Shown here: positions 7,441 through 14,522 of the stretch, one piece after another
Numbering within the stretch: position 1 is the stretch's first letter
Layout: the number at the start of each line of letters is the position of its first letter
DNA from: Actinomycetes bacterium
Lineage (GTDB): Bacteria; Actinomycetota; Acidimicrobiia; Acidimicrobiales; Palsa-688
NCBI GenBank assembly: GCA_021808665.1
Contig: JAKBBA010000036.1
Coordinates: 1 to 33,446, forward strand
Direction of reading: 5' to 3'
Length of the DNA: 33,446 nucleotides
Position numbers and translations under genes: made by a program
Notes under the pieces: generated by a model
What the model saw: the letters and a program-made list of their open reading frames with translations, nothing else
What the model was told of the DNA's origin: nothing
The model's database searches: none

Positions 7441-7574
7441 TCATCGTTGCAGATGCCAGCGTCCTAGTTGGCGAGTTGCTGCGCACCCGGGGGCGTGCCC
7501 TCATCCTGCACCCACGGATTCAGCTCGTCGTCGCCGAACACCAGTGGGGTGAGGTGGAGCTGGGGGAGGTATGA
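7437..7574 (+). pseudogene. Truncated PIN-domain toxin
   Basis: The frame opens MIIVADASVLVGELLRTRGRA, a normal PIN start with Asp6, and reaches VVAEHQWGEVEL with the expected Glu39 region, then stops at TGA 7572-7574 after 45 codons. A full PIN domain needs about 130 residues and two more acidic positions. No downstream frame gives the DAxYxA/TxD motifs, so the 3' part is lost or scrambled rather than simply frameshifted. Its coupled position behind a Phd-type antitoxin shows it was the toxin of that pair. Confidence 0.7.
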
Positions 7575-7882
7575 GCGAAGGGCTGGCAGCCTCGCAGACC
7601 AGTCGAGCTGCTGTCCGAACTGCCTCCCGTTGACGCCCGAAGGCAGATTCCAGGGTTCGAAAAGAGTACCCTTCGGATGAACCACCGGGAAGCCTTCCTG
7701 GCCAGGCTTACATGCCCCTTTGGCGGTGGGCAGCCCGGCCTCGCAGGACGGGGGGATATTTTGGGCCACGTCAGCGGCATACCGGTGGCCGGGACTTGCA
7801 ATATAAGCCCGCTTCGTGCAGGATTGCTACTGCGGCGGAGTATAGGACCGACCCGCCCGCGCCGGCTGCCGCCCTGGTGCTG
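7575..7882. other. Gap without recognisable genes
   Basis: About 300 bases between the broken PIN gene and the stop of the next minus-strand gene. Open stretches in several frames have no family motifs; one reads ARRQIPG, faintly like a PIN C-terminal segment, but this is too short to use. I see no transposon end or RNA gene. Confidence 0.4.
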
Positions 7883-8959
7883 CTAGCGGATCACCACGCA
7901 CTCGAAGTGGGCGAGCCCGGCCCCGCCGCCCGGGCCGCGAAGCCTCACGAAGTTCTCGGCCCAGGCGTGGTCGAACTCGAAGGTCCGGCCCGACGAATCG
8001 ACGATCGCCGTCGGGTCTCGGACATCCCAAACTTCGCCTTCCACGTGAAACTCCCCCCGGTAGACGCCCTGGCCGAGGCGGTCGTCGAAACCGCCGAAGT
8101 AACCGCCGCCTTGGCAGTAGACCCATCCCATGTCCTCGAAGGTGTAGGTGCGCTTCCCGCCCTCCACGTCGGTGAGCTCGAACGAACCTCGACGGACCCG
8201 CAGGCCGCCGTCGTAGAACTCAAGCTGGTGTTCTACCGAAGCGACCGGCACCGCCCGGTCGCCGAGCAGCAGCGCACCCCGCCCTGCGGCCGCACGGCCG
8301 CTGGGATCCTCGAAGTAAAAGCCGCTGTGGTCGCCGGCGTGGAAGAGCACCCACTGGCGGATACCCGGCTTGCGCGACGACGGAGCCGGCGCTCCGTGGC
8401 GGGGTCCGCCCCGACCGGGTTGGTAGCCCCACGAGTGGTTACGGAAGAAAGACGACGTGTCCGGGCGCAGAGCGAAGCGCTCCCCGCCGACGTCGACCCA
8501 TCCGTCCGCTGTCCCCGCAACCTCGTAGGTGGCGCGTTCTCCCAGGAGGCGACCGTCGACACGGGTTTTCTCGATCGGCCCCATGTAGGGCACCCCGACG
8601 CTGCGGCACGTTATGTCCAAGGCGATACCGTGGGTGTTGTCCTCAAGGACGAGGCGCACGCTGCGGAGCGGTTCGAGCAACTCCAGGCGCAGCGGTCCCA
8701 CCCGCAGACTGGTCATGTCAGGGCGGAGGCGCCGCGAAAGGCGGATGTTGTACTGGCGGCCGTCGTGGCGGACGCACACGAAGCCGTCCAACACGTCGTT
8801 GTTCGCGTATAACCTGACGTTGGAGGCCAAAGCGATCTGGCCGTCAGCGTCGGCGGCGCAGACGTAATGCCCGTCGTTCCAGGACGGGTCGCTGCCTGAT
8901 ACCCCTGCGAAAGTCTCGGTGATCTGGTGGAACGGGTACTCGTCGAAACCTATAAGCAC
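7883..8959 (-). CDS. DUF7064/DUF7065-like protein of catabolic clusters
   Basis: This protein of about 358 residues is rich in beta-strands and aromatic residues, with no signal peptide or membrane helix. The opening IGFDEYPFHQI and later stretches (SFFRNHSWGYQPGRGG, GFYFEDPSGR, RTFEFDHAWAENFVRL) resemble actinobacterial DUF7064/7065 proteins, which may have a CrtC/AttH-like lipocalin fold and are often near lipid, steroid or terpenoid catabolic genes. GTG 8959 is preferred because AGGGGG lies six bases upstream; a TTG at 8992 would add 11 residues. It diverges from the crotonase-family gene across a promoter carrying the shared 16-bp motif. No catalytic residues can be named; binding or hydrating a hydrophobic intermediate is only a guess. 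Confidence 0.6.
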   Translation of the reverse strand: MLIGFDEYPFHQITETFAGVSGSDPSWNDGHYVCAADADGQIALASNVRLYANNDVLDGFVCVRHDGRQYNIRLSRRLRPDMTSLRVGPLRLELLEPLRSVRLVLEDNTHGIALDITCRSVGVPYMGPIEKTRVDGRLLGERATYEVAGTADGWVDVGGERFALRPDTSSFFRNHSWGYQPGRGGPRHGAPAPSSRKPGIRQWVLFHAGDHSGFYFEDPSGRAAAGRGALLLGDRAVPVASVEHQLEFYDGGLRVRRGSFELTDVEGGKRTYTFEDMGWVYCQGGGYFGGFDDRLGQGVYRGEFHVEGEVWDVRDPTAIVDSSGRTFEFDHAWAENFVRLRGPGGGAGLAHFECVVIR

Positions 8960-9027
8960 CTCAAACCCCCTGCGCTCGGAAACGTGTGCCAAGACTCAGC
9001 TCCGGCAGAGTCGCGGCGCACGTGGCA

Positions 9028-9043
9028 TACTGATCGGTCAATA
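9028..9043. promoter_or_regulatory. Shared pseudo-palindromic operator, copy 1
   Basis: TACTGATCGGTCAATA matches its reverse complement at 12 of 16 positions. It lies between the divergent DUF7064/7065-like and crotonase-family genes. Near-identical copies occur at 18256 and 22539. The size and symmetry fit a TetR-family dimer site, but no TetR gene is in the window. Confidence 0.65.
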
Positions 9044-9110
9044 CGATTATTGTCGGCCGGTAGCAGTGGGGCCAGTCCCAGGGCCGAACGTGCAAGCAGG
9101 GGGGAGCTCG

Positions 9111-9956
9111 GTGAGCGAAGAAGTTCTCGTAGTGGACAGTCCAGTCGAGTCGGTGACACGCCTGACCCTGAACCGTCCAGAGAAGCGGAACGCCCTGTCA
9201 GACGAGTTGCGCCTCGCCCTGTTCGAGGCGCTTCGTGCCGGCGACGCAGACCCAAACGTGTCGGTCATGATCATCCGGGGTGCCGGCCCCGCTTTCTGCG
9301 CCGGCTACGACCTCTCCGGATCCAACCATCCCGTCGAGCGCGCCACCGCCCCGCGCGATGGGTGGTGGTCGCGCCACGTCGTCGCCGGCTGGTTCGAGAT
9401 GTGGGACATGACCACTCCGATCATCGCCCAGGTGCACGGCTGGTGCCTGGCCGGCGGCTCCGAGCTGGCCGCAGCGTGCGACTTGGTGTACGTGTCCGAC
9501 GACGCAAAGATCGGCTATCCGCCAGTAAGGCTTATGTCGCCGCCTGACCTCGCCTGGCAGCCCTGGCTGCTGGGAATGCGCCGGGCCATGGAGGCGCTGC
9601 TCACAGGCGACGCCATGAGCGGAGCTGAGGCTGTCGCCGCCGGATTCGCAAACCGGGTCTATCCCCCCGAGCGTCTCGACGAGGAGGTACTGGCCCAAGC
9701 TGAACGGATTTCCAAAGTTCCCGGAGACCTTCTAGCGCTGAACAAAAGGGTCGTCCACCGGGCCATGGAAGCTGCCGGGATGCGGGCAGGCCTCCGGGCG
9801 ACCGCCGAGATCCAAGCACTCGGGTTCCACCAGGACTCCTCCCGTCGCTACATGGCTAACCTGCGGGGCCGGCCCCTCCGGGAGTCTCTCAACGAGCGGG
9901 ACGCTCCCTTCTCCGACTACCGAACCGCCAGCGACCAGGACAGCCGGGAAGGCTGA
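9111..9956 (+). CDS. Enoyl-CoA hydratase/isomerase (crotonase) family protein
   Basis: The 281-residue protein from GTG 9111 (AGGGGGGAG ribosome site) has crotonase hallmarks: LNRPEKRNALS near the start, the oxyanion-hole region GPAFCAGYDLSG (residues 59-70), and VHGWCLAGGSELAAACDLV (108-126). The first catalytic Glu (Glu118) is kept. The second, normally in GxPE, is Pro138 (GYPPVRLM), so simple hydration like short-chain enoyl-CoA hydratase is doubtful. Isomerase, C-C hydrolase or lyase chemistry on a CoA thioester is possible. It is four bases from the P450 gene, so the two are co-transcribed, downstream of the operator at 9028. Confidence 0.88.
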   Translation: MSEEVLVVDSPVESVTRLTLNRPEKRNALSDELRLALFEALRAGDADPNVSVMIIRGAGPAFCAGYDLSGSNHPVERATAPRDGWWSRHVVAGWFEMWDMTTPIIAQVHGWCLAGGSELAAACDLVYVSDDAKIGYPPVRLMSPPDLAWQPWLLGMRRAMEALLTGDAMSGAEAVAAGFANRVYPPERLDEEVLAQAERISKVPGDLLALNKRVVHRAMEAAGMRAGLRATAEIQALGFHQDSSRRYMANLRGRPLRESLNERDAPFSDYRTASDQDSREG

Positions 9957-9960
9957 GAAA

Positions 9961-11280
9961 GTGGCCAGCCGAATCGCTCCCAGCCCCCCGACAGCTGGCT
10001 CCTCCAGCCCTTCCACGGCTGGATGCGACCGGCTGTTCGGGCTGGAAGCGGATGCCTTGGCCTGCCCGTACCCGATCTTCGCCGAGATGCGCTCGACTGC
10101 GCCGGTCGCCTGGGTCGACGAGATCGAAGCTTTCGCCGTCACCCGATACGAGGACGTGGCGTTCGTGCTGCGCCATCCCGAGGACTTCTCCTCTTCGCTG
10201 GCGACCGGTCCGGTCCTCGCCCGTCAGATGGCCGACGGCATCGCAGCGTTAGCTGCGCACGGAGACGGCTCGCTCCTAGACGTCCTCCGGCGCGTCAAGA
10301 GGGGTCGTACCCCCGTCCTTTTAAGCGCCGACCCTCCGCTTCACCGCCGTCAACGCAACCTCGTGAACCGCGCTTTCACCCAGCGACGGGTCAAGGAGTA
10401 CGAACCTATGATCCAAGCGCTGGCCCAGGATCTCGTGTCAGGTTTTGCTGGTGCTGGCGAGGTCGAAGTGGTCAGCCGTTTCGCCGTCCCGCTGCCACTT
10501 TCGGTCATAGCGGACCGGCTCGGGGTGCCAAGGGCCGACATGGGCAAGTTCAAGAAGTGGTCCGACGACTTCACCGTTGCGATCGGGAACCACCAGCTTT
10601 CCCACGCAGAGCTGAAGGCGATGCTCGTCTCCCAAGCGGAGTTCTACGAGTACTTCAACGCTATGGTCGAGCAGCGTCGCAAAGACCCCGGTGACGACTT
10701 GCTGTCCGAGCTAGCGAACGCACGTCTAGAAGACGGTGACATGCTCGAAGCACCGGAACTGCTGGGCATGCTCAACCAGTTCCTAGTGGCGGGCAACGAG
10801 ACCACGACAAAACTTCTCACGTTCTGCGTCAGACGCCTCGCCGAGGATCCCCTTCTGGCCGACCGGCTCCGTTCGGACCCCGACGGGTTGGGAGGCTTCG
10901 TCGAGGAGATGCTACGCTTGGAGGCGCCGGTGCAAGGGCTGTTCCGTAGCGCTGTACGCGACGTCACCCTCGCAGGTGTGGCGATACCCGAAGGTTCGTC
11001 ACTGTGGCTCGCATACGCCTCGGCGAACCACGACGACTCCGTCTTCGAGAATCCCGAAGTCCTAGATGTCGAGCGGGACCTCAGCCAGCCCCACCTATCC
11101 TTCGGTTTCGGCGAGCACTTCTGTCTCGGCGCTGCGCTAGCGCGAGCCGAGGCACGCGCCGGCCTGCGCGTTCTACTTGGCGCTCTGAGCGACATCGCCC
11201 TACACCCGCAGAACAGCTTCGAATACGAGGACAGCTACGTCCTTCACGGCCTCAAAGAGCTGTGGATCACCTTCCGGTAA
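9961..11280 (+). CDS. Bacterial cytochrome P450
   Basis: The 439-residue soluble class I P450 shows the I-helix oxygen-activation motif LVAGNETTTKLL, the K-helix ExxR (EEMLRLEAP), and the heme-binding loop SFGFGEHFCLGAALARAEAR with axial Cys at about residue 388. There is no N-terminal membrane anchor, as usual for bacterial P450s. It needs a ferredoxin and reductase, neither found in the window. It likely hydroxylates the pathway's hydrophobic substrate before SDR oxidation or phosphorylation. The GTG start is only four bases after the crotonase stop, so translation is probably coupled; no separate strong ribosome site is needed. Confidence 0.95.
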   Translation: MASRIAPSPPTAGSSSPSTAGCDRLFGLEADALACPYPIFAEMRSTAPVAWVDEIEAFAVTRYEDVAFVLRHPEDFSSSLATGPVLARQMADGIAALAAHGDGSLLDVLRRVKRGRTPVLLSADPPLHRRQRNLVNRAFTQRRVKEYEPMIQALAQDLVSGFAGAGEVEVVSRFAVPLPLSVIADRLGVPRADMGKFKKWSDDFTVAIGNHQLSHAELKAMLVSQAEFYEYFNAMVEQRRKDPGDDLLSELANARLEDGDMLEAPELLGMLNQFLVAGNETTTKLLTFCVRRLAEDPLLADRLRSDPDGLGGFVEEMLRLEAPVQGLFRSAVRDVTLAGVAIPEGSSLWLAYASANHDDSVFENPEVLDVERDLSQPHLSFGFGEHFCLGAALARAEARAGLRVLLGALSDIALHPQNSFEYEDSYVLHGLKELWITFR

Positions 11281-11310
11281 CGAATTCAAACACCAAGGAG
11301 CGGTACGCGA

Positions 11311-13044
11311 ATGGATAGATGGATAACCGACACCAAGTCGGGGACGAGGTTCAAGCTCTTCACCCGGGCTAACGCCGACGAGGTCGGCCCCGAGCCTTTC
11401 AGCCCGCTCGGCTGGAGCTTGGGTTGGGTAAAAGGAAACGGGCCGGGTGCCGCCGACGGGTTCGTCACTTTCGGCGTCGTCAAGGCGGAAGAGCTGGCGC
11501 CCGACCATCAGATCTTTGGAAACTGGGGAGGGTATTTCTACAACTCTGTGTCGCTTTCGCGGCTTCTGGGTGTGCGAATGCCCGGGGTCAGTGTCGACGC
11601 CATCGACAAGGCCTACTTCGGCGACCAGCCGGGGATACCCCCTTACGAACCCGACCCCGCCGACGAGGACCCCGAACGAAGCGAAGCCCTCGCGGCCACC
11701 TTGGCGTGGGTCATGAGCACGGACAGCTGTCCGGCCATGCAAGACCAGATTGAACGAAGCCGCCGGGTGCGCTCGGAGCGGCCGGATTTCGCCGCTCTCG
11801 ACGACCACGGTCTCGTCGGGTACGCCAGGAGGGTGACCGGTTACATCCGCGAAGCGTGGGGGCCCTACTGCGAGGTGGTCCTGGCCGCGTCGATCGGTCC
11901 GGGGGCGGTCGGCGCTATCTGCGAGGCGCTCGGTAGGGGCTCCGACGCCGTCAAGCTGTTCACCGGCATCGGCGGCGTCGAATCCGCCGGGGGCTCGATC
12001 GCCCTGTGGGATCTCAGCCGGCGGGTTCGCAGCTCCCCAACTCTGAGCGAAGCTTTCGACGCCGGCCTGGACGGACTCCTCGGACGTCTGCGAGCGGCAG
12101 AGTTCCCCGACGCTTCCAGCTTCGTCGAACACCTCGACGGGGTCCTCGAAGAGTACGGCCACCGCGGTCCGAACGAGTGGGATCTGAGCTCGCCGTGCTG
12201 GGCGACGAACCCGGAGCTCGCCTTGGGCATGGTAGACCGGGTCCGCTTCCAAAGCGACGACCACGACCCGAGGCTGGTGTCCGCAAAAGCGTCCGAAGAG
12301 CGGCGCCGCATCAGCGCGGAGATCGACACGCTGCTCGAATCCGACCCTGAGACGCAAGCGACGTTCAACGCAGGTCTGCGCTCGGGAACCCTGTTCTACC
12401 AGATGCGCGAAGCCGGCAAGAGCGCTGTCATCCGCCTTCACTACGAGGCAAAAGTCACTCTCATGGAGCTGGGACGGCGCCTCGCGCAGCGGGGGTATCT
12501 GTCCAACCCGGGTGACGTGTTCATGCTCCTCGACCACGAGCTCGAAGAGATCCTAGACGCACCTTCGGGTTGGGCCGCCAAGCTCGCCGAGAGGCGCCAC
12601 GCCTTCGGGCGTCTCGCAACCTTGGAACCGCCCTACATAGTCGACTCGCGGGTTGGGCCGCCTCCCATAGACCAGTGGCCTACCAGGGGCGGAGCGTCCA
12701 ACCGGAAACTCAGCGTTGGCGACATCCTGCGCGGAGCGGCCGGAGCACCAGGCAAGGTGTCAGGCACGGCCCGGGTCGTGTTCGACCCGTCCAACAGCGA
12801 CCTCGAGCCGGGTGACGTCCTGGTCTGCCGGACGACCGACCCGTCCTGGGCTCCCCTCTTTCTTGCCACGTCGGCTGTCGTCTGCGACGTCGGGGCGGTT
12901 GGCAGCCACGCGGCGATAGTCGCCCGCGAGATCGGCGTTCCATGCGCAGTGTCGGTCGTCGACGCTACGAAGCTCATACCCGACGGGGCAACCATCTCCG
13001 TCGACGGCAGCAGCGGTGAGGTGGAGATCCTGTCGCTGCCCTGA
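11311..13044 (+). CDS. PEP-utilising swivel-domain protein without ATP-grasp domain
   Basis: The 577-residue protein ends in the phosphohistidine swivel domain of PEP synthase/pyruvate phosphate dikinase-type enzymes. The segment GKVSGTARVVFDP, then PGDVLVCRTTDPSWAPLF, then GAVGSHAAIVAREIGVPCAV carries the catalytic His533 (SHAAIVARE). The first 480 residues are mostly helical and resemble the middle part of rifampicin phosphotransferase or phenylphosphate synthase subunits. The ATP-grasp domain that would charge the histidine is absent, and no separate one is in the window. It may therefore work with a distant partner, or use the fold without full phosphotransfer. It lies 30 bases after the P450 gene with AAGGAG upstream (about 11295-11300). 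Confidence 0.8.
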   Translation: MDRWITDTKSGTRFKLFTRANADEVGPEPFSPLGWSLGWVKGNGPGAADGFVTFGVVKAEELAPDHQIFGNWGGYFYNSVSLSRLLGVRMPGVSVDAIDKAYFGDQPGIPPYEPDPADEDPERSEALAATLAWVMSTDSCPAMQDQIERSRRVRSERPDFAALDDHGLVGYARRVTGYIREAWGPYCEVVLAASIGPGAVGAICEALGRGSDAVKLFTGIGGVESAGGSIALWDLSRRVRSSPTLSEAFDAGLDGLLGRLRAAEFPDASSFVEHLDGVLEEYGHRGPNEWDLSSPCWATNPELALGMVDRVRFQSDDHDPRLVSAKASEERRRISAEIDTLLESDPETQATFNAGLRSGTLFYQMREAGKSAVIRLHYEAKVTLMELGRRLAQRGYLSNPGDVFMLLDHELEEILDAPSGWAAKLAERRHAFGRLATLEPPYIVDSRVGPPPIDQWPTRGGASNRKLSVGDILRGAAGAPGKVSGTARVVFDPSNSDLEPGDVLVCRTTDPSWAPLFLATSAVVCDVGAVGSHAAIVAREIGVPCAVSVVDATKLIPDGATISVDGSSGEVEILSLP

Positions 13045-13110
13045 GCGCGTCGCTGTCCTGGGCGGAGCGGACTGTTCGGCGGCCTGGACGGGCGCACCCA
13101 GTGCGGCGAC

Positions 13111-13144
13111 TGCTACGGTGCGGCGGTTGCTACGGTGGGGCGGA
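13111..13144. repeat. Tandem 17-bp repeat before the acyl-CoA dehydrogenase gene
   Basis: TGCTACGGTGCGGCGGT (13111-13127) is followed directly by TGCTACGGTGGGGCGGA (13128-13144), 15 of 17 identical. It lies in the 140-base gap between the swivel-domain gene and the acyl-CoA dehydrogenase gene. Each copy contains TACGGT, which fits a TANNNT -10 box, so a promoter or protein-binding role is possible. Confidence 0.5.
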
Positions 13145-13184
13145 CCTTGCAGCGAAAGGTCGGCCGGAGGAAAGGACTGCTCGA

Positions 13185-14468
13185 ATGGCTTGGGATTTCT
13201 CGACCGAACCGGAGTTCCAGGAGAAGCTCGACTGGGTGGACACATTCTGCCGGGAGGAGATCGAACCCCTCGAATACGTGTTCCCCTACGCGGTGCGTTC
13301 CAAGGAGCCGAAAGTCAAGGAACTGGTCAAGTCTCTCCAGGACCAGATCAAAGCTCAGGGTCTTTGGGCGATATTCCTCGACCGCGAGTTGGGTGGCCCC
13401 GGGTACGGGCAGCTCAAGCTCGGACTGCTCAACGAGATAATAGGCCGGTACCCGTCGGCCCCGCAGATGTTCGGCGCTGCCGCACCCGACACCGGCAACA
13501 TGGAACTGCTCGCCGCGTACGGGACCGACGAGCAGAAGCAGCGTTGGCTCACGCCGATGCTCAACCAGGAGATCTGGTCTGCGTACTCCATGACCGAACC
13601 CCAGGGAGGGTCGGACCCCAACCTGTTCCGCACGCACGCCGTACGCGACGGCGAGGAGTGGGTGATCAACGGGGAGAAGTGGTTCACCAGCGCCGGGCGG
13701 GTCGCTGACATCCTGTTCGTGATGTGCACCAACGGGATGTTCATCGTGCCCCGCGAGACGCCCGGCGTGGAGATCATGCCTGAGCCCCGAAACCACAACC
13801 ACATCGTCTACCGGGACGTGCGTATACCCCTCGACCATCTCCTCGGCCCTGAGGACGGAGCCAAGGTGCTGGCCCAGCGCCGGCTAGGGGGTGGTCGGAT
13901 CCACCACGCTATGAGGACACTCGCCCAGTGCAAACTGGCTTTCGACATGATGTGCGAGAGGGCTCTCAGCCGTCAGTCGCACGGAAAGTTGATCGCCGAG
14001 CACCAGATGGTCCAGGACAAGATCGCCGAGTCCTACGCGGCTATCCGGATGCTGCGCCTGTTCGTGCTGGAGACCGCATGGAAGATCGACAACTCGAGCA
14101 CGCAGGCTACCCGCACCGACATCGCCGCGGTGAAGTACACGATGGCCAAGGTGCTACGCGAGGTGTCCTACAACGCCCTGCACATAATGGGATCGCTCGG
14201 CACGACCGACCTGACGCCGCTGCAGGCGATGTACGCCGGCGCGCCTACCATGGGGATCGCCGACGGGGTGGACGAGGTTCACAAAGCGACCGTGGCGCGC
14301 AACGTGTTGAAGGACTACCGTCCCCACGAGGGTTACTGGCCTACCGAGTATTTCCCGGCCAAACGGGAGAAGGCCAGGGCTAAGTTCGAGCCTTTGTTCG
14401 AACAAGACCCCGAGTTGCGGTCCATCGCGGACGGCTACGCCCGGTACATGGCGTCCCGGCGACGCTGA
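13185..14468 (+). CDS. Acyl-CoA dehydrogenase of the ACAD10/11 (LvaC-like) type
   Basis: The 427-residue protein MAWDFSTEPEFQEKLDWVDT has the acyl-CoA dehydrogenase fold with FAD-binding SMTEPQGGSD and INGEKWFTSAG. Several stretches are typical of the ACAD10/11/LvaC branch rather than ordinary beta-oxidation enzymes: AAPDTGNMELLAAYGTDEQK, GGGRIHHAMRTL, and ADGVDEVH, where the usual catalytic Glu of YEGT is Asp360. In that branch, the characterised enzymes act on 4-phosphoacyl-CoA made by an APH-like kinase, eliminating phosphate to give an enoyl-CoA. Such kinases are encoded in the convergent operon next door. The start is ATG 13185 with an AAAGGA site; open frame upstream lacks family similarity. 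Confidence 0.88.
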   Translation: MAWDFSTEPEFQEKLDWVDTFCREEIEPLEYVFPYAVRSKEPKVKELVKSLQDQIKAQGLWAIFLDRELGGPGYGQLKLGLLNEIIGRYPSAPQMFGAAAPDTGNMELLAAYGTDEQKQRWLTPMLNQEIWSAYSMTEPQGGSDPNLFRTHAVRDGEEWVINGEKWFTSAGRVADILFVMCTNGMFIVPRETPGVEIMPEPRNHNHIVYRDVRIPLDHLLGPEDGAKVLAQRRLGGGRIHHAMRTLAQCKLAFDMMCERALSRQSHGKLIAEHQMVQDKIAESYAAIRMLRLFVLETAWKIDNSSTQATRTDIAAVKYTMAKVLREVSYNALHIMGSLGTTDLTPLQAMYAGAPTMGIADGVDEVHKATVARNVLKDYRPHEGYWPTEYFPAKREKARAKFEPLFEQDPELRSIADGYARYMASRRR

Positions 14469-14486
14469 CCCTGCTTTTTCGGCGTT

Positions 14487-14498
14487 GCCCTTCGGGGC
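14487..14498. terminator. Weak hairpin between convergent genes
   Basis: GCCC-TTCG-GGGC forms a four-base-pair stem closed by a very stable UUCG loop, in the 54-base gap between the stops of the acyl-CoA dehydrogenase (plus) and the kinase (minus). It could help end both transcripts, but the stem is short and has no T-run. Confidence 0.3.
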
Positions 14499-14522
14499 CG
14501 CAGAATTTGCCGGACGCCTCGT

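Noticed and set aside
7712..8812. Long open plus-strand frame (366 codons) opposite the DUF7064/7065-like gene
   Set aside because: It is the antisense shadow of a minus-strand gene with real family resemblance and a ribosome site. The plus-strand reading has biased composition and no motifs.
11200..12537. Long minus-strand frame (445 codons) opposite the PEP-utilising protein
   Set aside because: It lies wholly across the end of the P450 and the swivel-domain gene, both with clear motifs. Its translation has no recognisable domain.
13113..13838. Minus-strand frame (241 codons) opposite the acyl-CoA dehydrogenase
   Set aside because: Its composition reflects the high-GC third-position bias of the real gene on the plus strand; no motif is present.
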